Below, in pieces: positions 28,081 to 36,907 of a DNA stretch of 64,000 bases (the first letter of the stretch is position 1; every line of letters begins with the position of its first letter). The position numbers and the translations under genes were made by a program. The stretch is from Jeotgalibacillus alimentarius (GTDB lineage Bacteria; Bacillota; Bacilli; Bacillales; Jeotgalibacillaceae): positions 124,001-188,000 of the forward strand of contig NZ_JXRQ01000025.1 of NCBI RefSeq assembly GCF_000829445.1, given 5' to 3'. The notes under the pieces are model-generated. The model was not told where the DNA came from. It was given only the letters and a program-made list of their open reading frames with translations, and searched no databases.

Positions 28081-28481
28081 TAAACCGTTCCGCCTGCTCC
28101 AACCTGTTGCAGTTTGCGGTTTTCCTGAATGACCTGCTTCCATACATCACGGAATTCAGTGACGAAGACTGCTACTTCATCGAGAATTTCAGTGCTGCCT
28201 TTCACATTCGCTTCCATCAGGCGGTTGATTAAAAAGTCGTATAGTGCGAGCATATTTTTTGCAACTTCCTGTTCTGTTTTTAAGGTAACAGAAAGCTCCC
28301 GTAAAATCGCCTGTGCTTTTTGGATATTGATATTTTTCTGCTCAATATTATTCTGCTCAATTGCCAGCTGTCCAAGTTTAATAAACTTCAGACAACCGCT
28401 ATAAAGCATTAGTGTCAGTTCGCCTGGTGAAGCTGTATTCACCGAGTTATTTGCATATGCCTGCTGTGGATTTTTTACCAT
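28080..28481 (-). CDS. fliS: Flagellin export chaperone FliS
   Basis: 133 residues with the FliS signatures AYANNSVNTASPGELTLMLY and MLALYDFLINRLMEANV. FliS binds the disordered flagellin C-terminus in the cytosol and prevents early polymerisation; in Bacillus it also contacts FliW. Located directly after fliD. A second fliS (37814-38266) is coupled to a second flagellin gene. Confidence 0.96.
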   Translation of the reverse strand: MVKNPQQAYANNSVNTASPGELTLMLYSGCLKFIKLGQLAIEQNNIEQKNINIQKAQAILRELSVTLKTEQEVAKNMLALYDFLINRLMEANVKGSTEILDEVAVFVTEFRDVWKQVIQENRKLQQVGAGGTV

Positions 28482-28499
28482 GCTGCCACTCCTCTATAT

Positions 28500-30524
28500 T
28501 TACATTCCTGAACTAAATTGCTGCATCAGGTAGGCTGATTGATTGTTCGCCTGCTGAATAGCTTTTTCCATGGCTGTGAACTGTTTCCAATAACGGTTTT
28601 CCACTTGGATCATTCGATCTTCAAATATCCTTATTCGTTTGTCTACATCATTCAAATTTCGTCCTATAGAAAATTGTAAATTTGTAGTATATTGGCTTCC
28701 TGCTTTTTGACGAAGCTTATCCATGGTTGTGTTTATTGTATCTGTCAGTCGGTGTAGAATACCCTGCGCCCCATCTTCCGTTGCATCAGAACCGCTTCTA
28801 AAAAGATTTTCCACTGCTTCGGGATCATTACTTAAAGCTTCCTTTAGCTTTGCTTCATCAATCTCAAGCTTTCCACCTTCACGAAAGTTTGCAGTAGTAG
28901 TAATTCCAATAGTTGATAGCTGATTTAACACAGGGTTGGTCTGCTCATTGAAAACCGGGGAATAAAATTCCATTCTCATTGAAGAAAGCGCACCGGTTAA
29001 AATTGGATCTCTTCTTAATAGACCACTTCTCGCCTTTTCTTCCCACTGCTCCTGTTGTTTATCGCTTAGTCCTTCACGCTCTTCGTCAGAAAGCGGGTTA
29101 TAGTCGCGATATCTTTCTTCTGAAGCCTTTTCATTCACTGCTGCTATTAAGGTATTATACTTTTCAACAAAATCTTTTATCTTGTCAAACACCTTATCAT
29201 TATCATTGTTTATATTCATTGATACAGCTTGACCGGTCGTAAACTCACTTTTTAAAGTAAACGTTACACCATTCATTGAAAACGCGTTCGTCGATCTTTC
29301 AGTTTCAAGTCCATTTACTGTAAATTTTGCATTTTCAGCAGCAACCTTTAACTCACCATTTACACCAAGTTGAAGAATTTCCGTCGAAAAATCATTTTCA
29401 TATGAGATATTCGCGGCACCACCATTGAAATCTCCAGTTTCAGTTCTTATTACTGAAATTTTATTTGTAAATGAATCCATAAACATTGAAACACCAAGAC
29501 TGCTTGTATTCACTTGATTAAATACCTGGTTCAATGTTTGGGATGAGTCAAAAAGAAAGCTTTCTCTTACATCTCCTTTACTCGTATAAGAAGTCATTGC
29601 CATACTCGAATAATTCTGCTGGAATGTTGCCTTCACATTAGTTTCAGCACTGACGGCTGTATTCAGCTTTACTTCACCAGTATCAAGGTTAATACTGCCT
29701 ACAGATGTACCACCATCCATCAGCGATACATTCGTTCTATCTGACAGATCTGCATTTAATTGATAGTTACTTGTTCCAACCTGCAGATTAAATTCAATCT
29801 CATTAATCATTTTACGACCAATATTAAAGGTTGTAGCACCTGATGCAAGCTTCAGATCAAGATTATGCTCATTTGCAATATAATCTACTTTTATATTATC
29901 ATTCTCATTTAACGTTTTGCTGAAAGTCAGTTCACCAGTAGTTGAAATATGGACCTGATTCTCACCTGCAGTTAGATTGGCAGGATCATTAATGATGTCA
30001 AATACTTCGCCATTTACTTTGACCTTCATTTTGTTTAGTTCAGCAGTTTTAATTTCATTTCCATTTAACGAAAGCTGCAGTTTATCTGTGTTGTTCCCTT
30101 TTAAAGTCTGACTATCAACGGCACCTGATGACCAGGTAATACCCGTTGCAGTCTGCTCACCCATCACTTTCGTTGGATCAAGGTTATTCACAGCACCTGA
30201 TACCCATGTTTCAGCCTTCGCCAATTGATCGACTCTGCTAATGGAGTACGACCCTTGCTGAGCAGCTGAAGAAGCCGTTGCAGTCACTAACGCTTCATTC
30301 GAAGAACTAACACTTCTCGCCCGAAAAGAAGTTGACAGCTTCATCTGCGTCAATGTAGTTCTGAAATCCATCATCAATGTATTAATCGTTCTGTAATCAT
30401 CACGTTGCCACTCAAGCCGCTGCTTATCCTGCTGCAACTTCTGCAATGGCATACGCTCAGCTTGCATCAAATTCTTAACAATCGAATCAATATCCATTCC
30501 ACTTGCCAATCCGCCAATACGCAT
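28500..30524 (-). CDS. fliD: Flagellar filament cap protein FliD (HAP2)
   Basis: 674 residues: N-terminal D0 region MRIGGLASGMDIDSIVKNLM with the classic start, FliD_N domain to about 105, a long variable middle, and FliD_C (TLIAAVNEKASEERYRDYNPL... to FTAMEKAIQQANNQSAYLMQQFSSGM). It caps the growing filament. It is about 175 residues longer than B. subtilis FliD (498); the excess is in the outward-facing centre (about 120-430), rich in Asn/Thr beta repeats such as LTAGENQVHISTTGELTFSKT. The gene sits 13 bases after flaG. Confidence 0.97.
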   Translation of the reverse strand: MRIGGLASGMDIDSIVKNLMQAERMPLQKLQQDKQRLEWQRDDYRTINTLMMDFRTTLTQMKLSTSFRARSVSSSNEALVTATASSAAQQGSYSISRVDQLAKAETWVSGAVNNLDPTKVMGEQTATGITWSSGAVDSQTLKGNNTDKLQLSLNGNEIKTAELNKMKVKVNGEVFDIINDPANLTAGENQVHISTTGELTFSKTLNENDNIKVDYIANEHNLDLKLASGATTFNIGRKMINEIEFNLQVGTSNYQLNADLSDRTNVSLMDGGTSVGSINLDTGEVKLNTAVSAETNVKATFQQNYSSMAMTSYTSKGDVRESFLFDSSQTLNQVFNQVNTSSLGVSMFMDSFTNKISVIRTETGDFNGGAANISYENDFSTEILQLGVNGELKVAAENAKFTVNGLETERSTNAFSMNGVTFTLKSEFTTGQAVSMNINNDNDKVFDKIKDFVEKYNTLIAAVNEKASEERYRDYNPLSDEEREGLSDKQQEQWEEKARSGLLRRDPILTGALSSMRMEFYSPVFNEQTNPVLNQLSTIGITTTANFREGGKLEIDEAKLKEALSNDPEAVENLFRSGSDATEDGAQGILHRLTDTINTTMDKLRQKAGSQYTTNLQFSIGRNLNDVDKRIRIFEDRMIQVENRYWKQFTAMEKAIQQANNQSAYLMQQFSSGM

Positions 30525-30537
30525 CTCACTTCACTCC

Positions 30538-30897
30538 TTATACTTTGTGATCCATCAGGATTCCAAGATACTCAGTCATTGCAGCATAGGAATCGAGCAG
30601 TTTCTTAGAAGGGATCTCCTTTATCACTTCTTTTGTAATCTCATCTACAACTGTCACGTAATACTCCCCAAGGTCCTCATGAAACTCAAATTTCAAATGT
30701 GAGTTCGTCGGTTTCAAAAAATCATTCATACCCTGAACAGCCTTTAAAATCTCAGCCTGACTTAAAGGCTCTTCACGATGAATTTTAGGCTGTATCGAAC
30801 TTGCTTCTGGTTCATGTGATCCGCGTTGTACCGATAAAGAACTGTACTTACTCTCCTGAATAGATGAACTGCTCGTTGCCTCTCCAATCCTGTTCAT
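30538..30897 (-). CDS. flaG: FlaG family protein (YvyC)
   Basis: 119 residues from MNRIGEATSSSS. The C-terminal half (LKAVQGMNDFLKPTNSHLKFEFHEDLGEYYVTVVDEITKEVIKEIPSKKLLDSYAAMTEYLGILMDHKV) is the FlaG domain, thought to influence filament length. ATG 30897 is preceded by AGGAG with nine-base spacing. It opens the flaG-fliD-fliS-fliT operon; a SigD-like element lies 30 bases upstream. Confidence 0.9.
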   Translation of the reverse strand: MNRIGEATSSSSIQESKYSSLSVQRGSHEPEASSIQPKIHREEPLSQAEILKAVQGMNDFLKPTNSHLKFEFHEDLGEYYVTVVDEITKEVIKEIPSKKLLDSYAAMTEYLGILMDHKV

Positions 30898-30926
30898 AGA
30901 TTCCATCTCCTGTGTTTTTACTTTTT

Positions 30927-30934
30927 ATATCGGT
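30927..30934 (-). promoter_or_regulatory. SigD-like promoter of flaG-fliD operon
   Basis: Minus strand ACCGATAT, with TTAA 15 bases upstream as a possible -35 (consensus TAAA). Confidence 0.5.
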
Positions 30935-30978
30935 TAAAACCAGGATTAGTTAATGCATAATTGAAAAATGCATAAGAA

Positions 30979-31005
30979 AAGACTCCGGTAATATACCAGA
31001 GTCTT
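30979..31005 (-). terminator. Terminator of hag
   Basis: Minus strand AAGACTCTGG and CCGGAGTCTT stem followed by TTCTT, directly after the flagellin stop. Confidence 0.85.
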
Positions 31006-31017
31006 AAAAGGTGTTAA

Positions 31018-31875
31018 TTAACGAAGTAACTGAAGTACTCCCTGTGGCTGCTGGTTAGCTTGTGCAAGCATAGCCTGAGCTGCCTGTGAAAGAATAGAGT
31101 TCTTAGTTTGATTCATCATTTCTTTAGCCATATCAACGTCACGGACACGAGATTCCGCAGCTGTAAGGTTTTCAGAAGATGTGTTTAAGTTGTTGATCGC
31201 ATATTCTAAACGGTTTTGGTTTGCACCCAGTGTAGAACGTTGTTCAGAAACTGTTTTAATCGCATCATTAATTGTTGTAATGGCCGCTGTAGCAACCGCT
31301 GCAGTTGAAGAAATGTCAATTGCAGTTGCAGCTTCATCGTCTCCAGAAGCGATACTTAGACCTGTTCCACCAGTCATATCGCCAATAGTAAGCGTGATCT
31401 GCTGGTTTTCATTTGCACCCACTTGCAGAGCAAAACTTCCATCAGTATTAGGGCCACCAACACCAGTTAAAAGATCTTGTCCATTGAACTGAGTGTCTCT
31501 AGAAATACGGTTGATATCTTTCGCAAGTTGATCCGCTTCAGCCTGGATAGCCTCACGATCTTCAACAGTATTAGTATCGTTTGAAGCTTGTACTGATAGT
31601 TCTCTCATACGTTGAAGCATAGAATGAGTTTCATTTAAAGCACCTTCAGCAGTTTGAATTAAAGAAATTCCATCCTGTGCGTTACGAGAAGCTTGATCCA
31701 AACCTCTGATTTGTCCTCTCATTTTCTCAGAAATAGATAGACCAGCTGCATCGTCTCCAGCACGGTTAATACGAAGACCAGAAGCAAGTTTCTCCATTGA
31801 TTTTGACTGAGCGCCAGACGCATCAGAAAGCATACGGTGTGTGTTAAGAGCTGTAATATTGTGATTAATAATCAT
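31018..31875 (-). CDS. hag: Flagellin 1
   Basis: 285 residues from [20 protein letters not shown], with conserved D0/D1 helices at both ends ([55 protein letters not shown]) and a short variable centre (about 150-200). It polymerises into the filament after export. ATG 31875 has a very strong RBS (AGGGAGGAAATTTATC); eleven upstream codons in frame lie in the leader. Own promoter (SigD), own terminator, and a CsrA-type leader hairpin: the same single-gene unit as B. subtilis hag. Confidence 0.97.
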   Translation of the reverse strand: MIINHNITALNTHRMLSDASGAQSKSMEKLASGLRINRAGDDAAGLSISEKMRGQIRGLDQASRNAQDGISLIQTAEGALNETHSMLQRMRELSVQASNDTNTVEDREAIQAEADQLAKDINRISRDTQFNGQDLLTGVGGPNTDGSFALQVGANENQQITLTIGDMTGGTGLSIASGDDEAATAIDISSTAAVATAAITTINDAIKTVSEQRSTLGANQNRLEYAINNLNTSSENLTAAESRVRDVDMAKEMMNQTKNSILSQAAQAMLAQANQQPQGVLQLLR

Positions 31876-31879
31876 GATA

Positions 31880-31920
31880 AATTTCCTCCCTGAGTTTAAC
31901 CTGTTCACTTCCGTGTGAAC
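31880..31920 (-). promoter_or_regulatory. CsrA-binding leader of hag
   Basis: Minus strand leader has a hairpin GTTCAC-ACGGAA-GTGAAC (31903-31920), presenting GGA in the loop as CsrA sites do, and a second GGA in the Shine-Dalgarno AGGGAGGA (about 31884-31891). B. subtilis hag mRNA has the same pair of sites. Binding here is inferred. Confidence 0.7.
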
Positions 31921-31980
31921 GGTAAGTTTTATAGCAAGTCCTAAAGGTCGGCCGCCCTGTATTTCCTGCTTACATTAGTT

Positions 31981-32006
31981 ATATCGGCTGTGGGTCGAAT
32001 TGTTTA
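31981..32006 (-). promoter_or_regulatory. SigD promoter of hag
   Basis: Minus strand TAAA, 14 bases, GCCGATAT: exact match to both SigD boxes with one base shorter spacing than the usual 15. Transcription would begin about 31974, giving a ~100-base leader. Confidence 0.8.
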
Positions 32007-32036
32007 ACTGTTTTTAAGTTTTTTTACAAAAAAAAA

Positions 32037-32050
32037 CCGCTTTTCAGCGG
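32037..32050 (-). terminator. Terminator after csrA
   Basis: Minus strand CCGCT-GAAA-AGCGG followed by nine T, overlapping the csrA end and isolating the hag promoter. Confidence 0.85.
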
Positions 32051-32051
32051 A

Positions 32052-32267
32052 TTAGTCTTTTGAGAATAGTTTTGTAAGATCTACTGTGTTATTGGCTGCT
32101 TCATTTTCTTCCTGGATAGCGAGGAAGATCTCTTTTCTATGTATATCAATGTGTTTTGGTGCGTTAATTCCCAGCTTGATCTGGTCTCCCTGCACTGACA
32201 GTACAGTGATTTCGATGTCATCCCCAACTCTTATTGCTTCACCTGTTTTTCTTGTTAACACTAACAT
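32052..32267 (-). CDS. csrA: Carbon storage regulator CsrA
   Basis: 71 residues, [26 protein letters not shown]...[18 protein letters not shown], the standard CsrA fold with the RNA-contacting Leu4/Arg6 and Arg44-region (here HRKE). It blocks hag translation by binding GGA sites in the leader. Five bases after fliW, whose product antagonises it: the conserved Bacillus fliW-csrA switch. Confidence 0.97.
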   Translation of the reverse strand: MLVLTRKTGEAIRVGDDIEITVLSVQGDQIKLGINAPKHIDIHRKEIFLAIQEENEAANNTVDLTKLFSKD

Positions 32268-32271
32268 CGAA

Positions 32272-32703
32272 TCACTCCTTTACGGCAGCCGCTGAGACTG
32301 GCTGTTTTCTGGAGTAGTCGTTAAGAATAATCTGTTTAGCTTTATTATTAATCAGGTTAAAAACAAGCGGAGCCTGTAGATTGGCTGTTGATTCACTGAA
32401 CGGATCTTTTACTGTCAAAATGACATAAACCATGGAATCTTCAGGTTTCTCAAGCTCAAGTGCATATGTCACTGCGTCATCAAGTTTGATCTCGTATTCT
32501 TTAAAAAATGAAAATGGATTACTGATGATGAAACCGAGTGAAAAATTGTTCACAGATTGAAGAACGAAAAAGATATCGTTATCTTCAAATGAAAGAACAG
32601 TAAACTGTTTTTCATCTTCAAAGCCTGGAATTCCTTTTTCAAAATGCCAGATATCTTTTTCATTTAGTTCGATTTCACCATGGTACTTTGTTTGAATCTT
32701 CAT
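32272..32703 (-). CDS. fliW: Flagellar assembly factor FliW
   Basis: 143 residues with [29 protein letters not shown] and the [17 protein letters not shown] segment of FliW. FliW is held by free flagellin; when flagellin is exported, FliW binds CsrA allosterically and frees hag mRNA. The C-terminal [18 protein letters not shown] is the conserved closing strand. Encoded immediately before csrA. Confidence 0.97.
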   Translation of the reverse strand: MKIQTKYHGEIELNEKDIWHFEKGIPGFEDEKQFTVLSFEDNDIFFVLQSVNNFSLGFIISNPFSFFKEYEIKLDDAVTYALELEKPEDSMVYVILTVKDPFSESTANLQAPLVFNLINNKAKQIILNDYSRKQPVSAAAVKE

Positions 32704-32722
32704 GGAACAAACAGCTCCTATT

Positions 32723-33286
32723 TTAAATTTCCTGATTCACGACGCTTAACCTGATTGAGTTCAGCTGCTGTATGTGAATTTTTACTTCCTGTGGTGTGTA
32801 GCTGTTTCGTGGTTTTTGAGCACGTGTATTGTTTTCAACTCTGCCTTTTGTGAATTGAATATCTGTCGTGCCGGGACGATAGTCCATTTTGACACTGAAT
32901 GACGGCGGAACAAATCCAATGTTAAATGAGGGCGGTGGTCCTTCATAGTTTCTTTTTGCGATATTTTTGAGCGGATCGCCGCCGTTTTCTATACGCATGA
33001 GTTCATCACCTTCGGATGCAACGCGTTGCATTCCTTTCAAAACATCCTGGTTACCTTCTGCTGCCCACTCGCGTATGCGACGGGAGATCGGTTTGATATC
33101 CATGGAAGCCCACGCTTCGGTCTGGTCGATCGTGAGCCAGCCTTTAGTTGTTGTGATGCTCATTTCGGAAGGAATCTGCCTAAGATGCAGCTCTGCCTGC
33201 GGCTGTTCGATCTGCTGCAGACCCCTAGGAGATTCTATTCCGATTTTCGCATGTGTCTGGTCAATTTGTATTTGAGGAATTTTCAT
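32723..33286 (-). CDS. yviE: DUF6470 family protein (YviE)
   Basis: 187 residues. Opens MKIPQIQIDQTHAKIGIESPRG with repeated beta pattern (QIDQTHAKIGI, LTIDQTEAWASMDIKP) and ends with IHIQQLNSIRLSV. Matches YviE, always between flgL and fliW in Bacillus; function unknown. No signal peptide or membrane segment. RBS AAAGGAGGAAT. Confidence 0.9.
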   Translation of the reverse strand: MKIPQIQIDQTHAKIGIESPRGLQQIEQPQAELHLRQIPSEMSITTTKGWLTIDQTEAWASMDIKPISRRIREWAAEGNQDVLKGMQRVASEGDELMRIENGGDPLKNIAKRNYEGPPPSFNIGFVPPSFSVKMDYRPGTTDIQFTKGRVENNTRAQKPRNSYTPQEVKIHIQQLNSIRLSVVNQEI

Positions 33287-33302
33287 CGGTTATTCCTCCT
33301 TT

Positions 33303-34181
33303 TTATCTAAGGAAATCCATGAGTGATGGCTGGATGATACGAGAACCTACGCTTAATGCTGCACGGTGTACGCTTTCCTGCACTTTCATATCTGTGATAA
33401 CTTTTTCAAAGTCAATGTCTTCGTTGTCAGACATTACACGCGTTGCAATTACTTCCTGTTCGCTTACACGTGATTCCATAAGCTCAATACGATTGTATCT
33501 GGCACCCAGTGAAGAACGTTCATTGGACAGGTTAGTCATATGCTTATCCATGTTAGTCAGATAGTTATTAATATCATCACCTGTCGTATCTTCATTTTCA
33601 AGTGTATCAAGAATCTGATCGATGTCATCAAACATTTCTTGAGAGAAAACAGATGTACCGTCAATATTTACTTGAATATGAACACCTTTTGAAAGTTCAA
33701 TTTCTACTGCTTCGCTGTTCGAAGGGTATGTTCCTGTTTCAAGATCAAGCGGTTTATTGGTCGTGTCAGTCCCATTGAATAAATACTTGTCTCCGAACTT
33801 TGTATTGCCGATTTCTTCGATATGTTCTTTCAACTGTTCAATCTCAGCACGGGTTGCCTTGCGCTGTTCTGCATCGTACGTATCATTTGATGTTTGAACC
33901 AGTAATTCACGCAGTCGCTGCATAGCCTGGTTTGCTTTATCAAGAGAAGTATCTGCATTCTCTACCCAGTTATAAGCTTCTGAGAAGTTACGCTTATATT
34001 GCTCTACCTCTGTCAGGTTCCTTCTATAAAGAACACCCTTCATCGCAACAACAGGATCGTCAGATGGACGTGAAATCTTTTTTTGTGTTGCGATCTGTTC
34101 CTGCTGTTTACTCATTTTCTCATAACTCTGCGTAAGGTTACGCAGCATATTTCCTGCAAGCATTGATTGAGTTACGCGCAT
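33303..34181 (-). CDS. flgL: Hook-filament junction protein FlgL (HAP3)
   Basis: 292 residues with flagellin-like ends: MRVTQSMLAGNMLRNLTQSYEKMSKQQEQIATQKKISRPSDDP at the N-terminus and LSVGSRIIQPSLMDFLR at the C-terminus, plus the AYNWVENADTSLDKANQAMQRLRELL helix. With FlgK it joins hook to filament. Same operon as flgK (12-base gap). Confidence 0.97.
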   Translation of the reverse strand: MRVTQSMLAGNMLRNLTQSYEKMSKQQEQIATQKKISRPSDDPVVAMKGVLYRRNLTEVEQYKRNFSEAYNWVENADTSLDKANQAMQRLRELLVQTSNDTYDAEQRKATRAEIEQLKEHIEEIGNTKFGDKYLFNGTDTTNKPLDLETGTYPSNSEAVEIELSKGVHIQVNIDGTSVFSQEMFDDIDQILDTLENEDTTGDDINNYLTNMDKHMTNLSNERSSLGARYNRIELMESRVSEQEVIATRVMSDNEDIDFEKVITDMKVQESVHRAALSVGSRIIQPSLMDFLR

Positions 34182-34193
34182 TTATTTCACTCC

Positions 34194-35852
34194 TTATCTG
34201 CCGACTAAGCCCATGCCGTTAATAATTTTATCAAGCATTTCATCGACCATTGTAATATTTCTCGCAGCAGCATTATATGCATGCTGGAACTGAATCATAT
34301 TTGTCATTTCTTCATCAAGCGATACTGAGCTGACTGACATCCTTTTTTCATTAACAGACTGCTGAAGGATTTCACTGTTTCCTGCAAGACGGTTTGCCTG
34401 CAGGCCCTGAACACCCAATTTACCGATAACACCTTCGTAAAATGAGTTCATTGAAGCATTTCCAATTAACGAATAGTCAGTATCTGATCCCGGATCATTC
34501 GGATCAAAGGTTACTGTTCCGTCAAAGCCCTCAAGCTTTACTTCGTCACCGTTCATAAGCCAATTTTGTATGTTAGAAAGGTTTACTGCATTTTTGCCAT
34601 CTCCGGCATTTACCTCATCATTCGCATTTTCGGTAGTAGAAGCTGCAATTTGTTTCGAAGAAATATCACCCATTGAAATTAATTTTGATGCATCTTTGTA
34701 ATCATCTTCAAGATCACCAAAGAATTTTATATTTTTTTCACCTTCAAGGTTAATCCCTTTTTCATGTACAGCATTAAATGTCTGCGAGAAAGTGTATGCA
34801 AGACGATCAAGATTATCAAGCATTTCAGGATATGTTCCTTTTAATTGAGGGTCTCCGTTTGTGTCTTGATAGCTGTACCCATAAGATTCAATCAATCCTC
34901 TTAGTTTCCCCTGAGAAAAGAGCAGTTCACCGTTTTCATTTGCTATATCCATCTTCTTTGAAGGAATCTCTTTTCCAGCACTTGAAAATATACTAATCTG
35001 ACCGACTTCATCAGGAGTCGTAGTTGAAAGGTTGCCACTACCATTTGAAAAGCCCAGCTGATAATAGTTATCTTTTGCTATAAGAATTTCTTCTTTCCCG
35101 TTTCCGCCAACGAGACTGATATTATAAAGACCTTCCGCTTCATCAGCAGGGTCACCTTCTGATTTAGTTGTAGTAACTTTTATATCAATATAGCCTGCCA
35201 GTTCATCTACAAGGTTATCTCTTCGGTCGTACAAATCATTTGGAATATTACCATGCGGTTCTACATCACCAATTTGACTGTTTACACTCGCAATTTGTTC
35301 AAGCAGAGAATTCACACTGTCCAGTGAGACACTGATTTCATTTCCAATATTATCGTTGATCTGATTCAGTGAATCATTCAGATAATGGAATGTATCCACA
35401 ACCGATTGACCGCGCTCAAGGACAACATTCCGCGCGCCATCGTTCTCAGGATACACAGATAAATCTTGCAGCGACTGCCAGAATTCACCCATTACGGCTC
35501 CTAAACCATTTGTTGTTGGTTCATTAATAATGTTTTCCATCTCACTGATTGCACTTGACTTGGCGTCCCAGAAGCCCAGTTTATTCGTTTCCTGACGGTA
35601 CTGAATATCCAGAAATGAATCACGGACACGCTGAATTGAATTGGCTTCAACCCCTGTTCCCATTTGCCCAGGAATTTGTGGTCGGTTCATTGCTGCCGGA
35701 GCAAATGGAGTCGTCGTTCCAAAATTCACCCGCTGTCTTGTAAAGCCAGGTGTATTTGCGTTAGCAATATTATGACCGGTAGTATGAAGTGCGCTTTGCT
35801 GAGTAAACAGAGCACGCTTTGCTGTTTCAAGTCCCATAAATGTAGAACGCAT
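34194..35852 (-). CDS. flgK: Hook-filament junction protein FlgK (HAP1)
   Basis: 552 residues: N-terminal FlgK/FlgE motif LHTTGHNIANANTPGFTRQRV, C-terminal MTNMIQFQHAYNAAARNITMVDEMLDKIINGMG. It forms the first junction ring beyond the hook. About 45 residues longer than B. subtilis FlgK (507), the extra lying in the variable central domain (about 230-450). Follows flgN by about 20 bases. Confidence 0.97.
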   Translation of the reverse strand: MRSTFMGLETAKRALFTQQSALHTTGHNIANANTPGFTRQRVNFGTTTPFAPAAMNRPQIPGQMGTGVEANSIQRVRDSFLDIQYRQETNKLGFWDAKSSAISEMENIINEPTTNGLGAVMGEFWQSLQDLSVYPENDGARNVVLERGQSVVDTFHYLNDSLNQINDNIGNEISVSLDSVNSLLEQIASVNSQIGDVEPHGNIPNDLYDRRDNLVDELAGYIDIKVTTTKSEGDPADEAEGLYNISLVGGNGKEEILIAKDNYYQLGFSNGSGNLSTTTPDEVGQISIFSSAGKEIPSKKMDIANENGELLFSQGKLRGLIESYGYSYQDTNGDPQLKGTYPEMLDNLDRLAYTFSQTFNAVHEKGINLEGEKNIKFFGDLEDDYKDASKLISMGDISSKQIAASTTENANDEVNAGDGKNAVNLSNIQNWLMNGDEVKLEGFDGTVTFDPNDPGSDTDYSLIGNASMNSFYEGVIGKLGVQGLQANRLAGNSEILQQSVNEKRMSVSSVSLDEEMTNMIQFQHAYNAAARNITMVDEMLDKIINGMGLVGR

Positions 35853-35871
35853 CGTATTTCCTCCCTAGTGA

Positions 35872-36282
35872 TTACGCCTGTGAATCAAACATCGATCGCC
35901 CAGGCTGATCATTTTCTTCATTATCTTTTGAGTAATTCATCGAATCAGGCTGGGGCATCATCAAATCAAGATTCAGTGACACAAGCTGCATTGATTGTGT
36001 TAATAGATCCTGATTCAATTCGTTCACTTCTTTCAGCTTAAGAATGACATGAAGCAACTCAGCTTTTTCCTCCTGAATATCTCCATTTGGATCAAGCTGT
36101 CCTCTTTTACTTTCGAGTGAACTGATCGCCCGAATATGTTTCTGCTCATCTTTAATCAATTGATTTAACTGCTCTATATTGTTTACTTTTATAATCTCAG
36201 TCTTCTGCTTTGCCAGTTCAAGCAGACTTTTATGCAAAGTGATCTGCTGTTGAAGTAAAGCCTTTAAAGAATGTTCGGGCAT
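35872..36282 (-). CDS. flgN: FlgN chaperone (YvyG)
   Basis: 136 residues, mostly helical: LLQQQITLHKSLLELAKQKTEIIKVNNIEQLNQLIKDEQKHIRAISSLE. Matches YvyG/FlgN, the export chaperone of FlgK and FlgL, in the conserved position directly before flgK. Ends with a polar tail. A SigD-like -10 (ACCGATAT) lies about 70 bases upstream, so in this genome flgN-flgK-flgL-yviE-fliW-csrA has its own promoter after the inserted cassette. Confidence 0.88.
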   Translation of the reverse strand: MPEHSLKALLQQQITLHKSLLELAKQKTEIIKVNNIEQLNQLIKDEQKHIRAISSLESKRGQLDPNGDIQEEKAELLHVILKLKEVNELNQDLLTQSMQLVSLNLDLMMPQPDSMNYSKDNEENDQPGRSMFDSQA

Positions 36283-36351
36283 TGGAATCCCTCTTTTTTA
36301 TAATGTTGTTTTTTAGTATAGAAGCGGGCCTAACCCGATTCTACCTTCTTA

Positions 36352-36359
36352 ATATCGGT
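36352..36359 (-). promoter_or_regulatory. SigD-like promoter of flgN operon
   Basis: Minus strand ACCGATAT; TTTA sits 15 bases upstream as a weak -35. Confidence 0.45.
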
Positions 36360-36382
36360 CTAATTCTTAAAATATAAAGGGA

Positions 36383-36823
36383 TTAAGAGTAGACATTAAT
36401 GATCAGACCCTGAATTTCCCCAATTGTACCCAGAATATCTAGACCTTTCTTTTCTTTATCAAGGACCTGATTAGTCAGGTCAATTAGTTTTGAGTCAATT
36501 TCTTTTACAATTTTATAAACTTTCGTACGCCCTCTTCTGTTGAATCCGCGCTGGTCTTCAAGTTGAAGACCATTGTTGACTGCTTCTTCCATGAACTTTT
36601 TAACGAGACCTTTATATTTACGAAGGTCTTCTACAGTTCTTGAGTCTGAGAGTTTCTTACCCTGATCTTCTATTTCAGCGCTCATTGCTGTCAATTTATC
36701 AATTAAAGTAGTTCCACGTTTTTTAGACATGACATCCTGAAAAGAAACAGATTCTTTCGCAACCTGTTCTTTCTTTTGTGCTTTATTTGTATCAGCTGTT
36801 CTGCCTACACGTTGTACATCCAT
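36383..36823 (-). CDS. YaaR family (DUF327) protein
   Basis: 146 residues from MDVQRVGRTADTNK; the core SFQDVMSKKRG...LIDKLTAMSAEIEDQGKKLSDSRTVEDLRKYKGLVKKFMEEAVNNGLQLEDQRGFNRRGRTKVYKIVKEIDSKLIDLTNQVL is the DUF327 family, same length as B. subtilis YaaR. That gene normally lies in the yaaQ-yaaR-holB region, not with flagellar genes. Function unknown. ATG 36823 follows GGAGGG-ATACTAT. Located after the second flagellin, before flgN. Confidence 0.9.
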   Translation of the reverse strand: MDVQRVGRTADTNKAQKKEQVAKESVSFQDVMSKKRGTTLIDKLTAMSAEIEDQGKKLSDSRTVEDLRKYKGLVKKFMEEAVNNGLQLEDQRGFNRRGRTKVYKIVKEIDSKLIDLTNQVLDKEKKGLDILGTIGEIQGLIINVYS

Positions 36824-36862
36824 ATAGTATCCCTCCACTGTGAAGAGTCGAGTCTTCGCTTT

Positions 36863-36897
36863 AAAAAATGGAGGAGCAGATTATCTACTCCTCCATT
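36863..36897 (-). terminator. Terminator of flagellin 2 gene
   Basis: Minus strand AATGGAGGAG and CTCCTCCATT stem then TTTTTT. Confidence 0.92.
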
Positions 36898-36907
36898 GAT
36901 TGTAACA

